Below the pieces are notes generated by a model. The model worked only from the letters and a program-made list of their open reading frames with translations. It had not been told where the DNA came from and ran no database searches. 64,000 nucleotides of DNA from CAZTZL01 sp964537715 (GTDB lineage: Bacteria > Zhuqueibacterota > QNDG01 > DSAB01), in the NCBI GenBank assembly GCA_964537715.1, contig CAZIAH010000002.1:62001-126000 (forward strand), in the 5' to 3' direction. Positions 63,624-64,000 of this stretch are shown here, in pieces. Positions within the stretch are counted from its first letter, which is position 1, and the number at the start of each line of letters is the position of its first letter. A program made the translations under genes and the position numbers.

Positions 63624-64000
63624 TTATTCAAAAATACGACTGTACCAATATAAACCTTGTGCAATAATAGCAACTTGATAGAGAATCTTTACCAGAAACT
63701 CGAATTTATACCAATTATTTTTATTTACCTTAACGACATCACCCGGCTTTAATATAGGAATATGTTCCAAATTCTTTTTGTTTAAATATTTATTTAAATT
63801 AATATTATAGATTACTTTTCCTCTTCGTGGTTTTGCCATTTCTTGGTTTTCAGATTTTTCGATTTCTGAATATTCTGATTCCGAATAAAAATACTCTCTT
63901 GTTAATCTAACTCTATTTAGATTTGAATATTCGGTAGGACCTCCGGCCATGGATATCAATTCAAGAGCGTCTGTACCGTCTGGAACAATGTATTGTCCTG
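63624..64000 (-). CDS. Wza-type outer-membrane polysaccharide export protein, C-terminal part
   Basis: The frame is open to the window edge, so the 5' part is missing. The visible ~125 residues begin with SLBB-domain sequence (GQYIVPDGTDALELISMAGG) and continue through a Lys/Glu-rich loop to ILKPGDVVKVNKN, a typical SLBB ending. A hydrophobic stretch near the C-terminus (FEFLVKILYQVAIIAQGLYW) may cross or bind the membrane, unlike E. coli Wza, whose C-terminal helix forms the outer-membrane pore. First visible gene of the long minus-strand locus. Confidence 0.82.
   Translation of the reverse strand, partial: GQYIVPDGTDALELISMAGGPTEYSNLNRVRLTREYFYSESEYSEIEKSENQEMAKPRRGKVIYNINLNKYLNKKNLEHIPILKPGDVVKVNKNNWYKFEFLVKILYQVAIIAQGLYWYSRIFE

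Noticed and set aside
1..64000. CRISPR array, insertion sequence, integrase or rRNA
   Set aside because: No regularly spaced repeats, transposase or integrase motifs, or rRNA sequence seen on either strand.

Overview
The window looks like draft sequence from an uncultured or poorly known Gram-negative bacterium. Supporting signs are one 100-N scaffold gap, a Wza/Wzc/sugar-transferase export system that needs an outer membrane, and a fused CcsB-CcsA cytochrome c maturation protein of the kind common in Bacteroidota and relatives. I cannot place it more precisely; an FCB-group or similar lineage is a guess.

Layout. (1) 1-4120, plus strand, ordinary chromosome with visibly higher GC: ccsBA (cut by the window edge), an RmlD-like reductase and a STAS-HATPase regulator. 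(2) 4225-4439: a tRNA-Val(CAC) gene with an 18-nt copy of its 5' end 141 bp upstream. GC falls abruptly just after it, which looks like the left border of an island. (3) 4575-64000: one long, almost entirely minus-strand surface-polysaccharide locus. It begins beyond the right edge with the Wza-type export protein, then a Wzc-type co-polymerase/kinase, the initiating sugar transferase, and a three-gene set for a 3-acetamido sugar (Gfo/Idh/MocA, hexapeptide acetyltransferase, DegT aminotransferase). It ends at the left with Wzx flippase, glycosyltransferases and an O-antigen-ligase/polymerase-like protein. The only plus-strand gene is a secreted GH16 protein broken by the assembly gap. (4) 14392-38524, inside that locus: a six-gene NRPS/PKS assembly line. 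Gene by gene it reads formyltransferase-half C-A(Ser)-PCP; KS-AT-KR-ACP; KS-AT-ACP-C-A(Gly)-PCP-TE; methyltransferase-ACP; TubC dock-C-FkbH-PCP; KS-AT-ACP-TE. A matching Sfp-type phosphopantetheinyl transferase lies at 56.4-57.1 kb. (5) 38760-56142: a mosaic of possible tailoring and precursor genes: SagB-like nitroreductase, FemAB-like acyltransferase, sulfotransferase, GmhA, two ATP-grasp ligases, three large membrane proteins, a sugar-acid cassette (HpcH aldolase, lactonase, 2-hydroxyacid dehydrogenase, Gfo/Idh) and an Ldh-family dehydrogenase.

How it may work together (inference). The Wzx/Wzy/Wza/Wzc machinery makes and exports a glycan. The assembly line makes a small formyl-serine/glycine/polyketide product or products, possibly including a glycerate-derived unit. 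FemAB, ATP-grasp, sulfotransferase and nitroreductase genes are plausible decorators. The nesting suggests either a peptide-polyketide-modified surface glycan or a secondary-metabolite cluster inserted into a recombination-prone polysaccharide locus.

The second strong theme is decay. At least six gene fossils lie in the intergenic spaces: 3' ends of degT, ATP-grasp, aldolase (twice) and deacetylase genes, and a gmhA with its centre deleted. Nearly all keep a 3' end. They record repeated cassette replacement in the locus.
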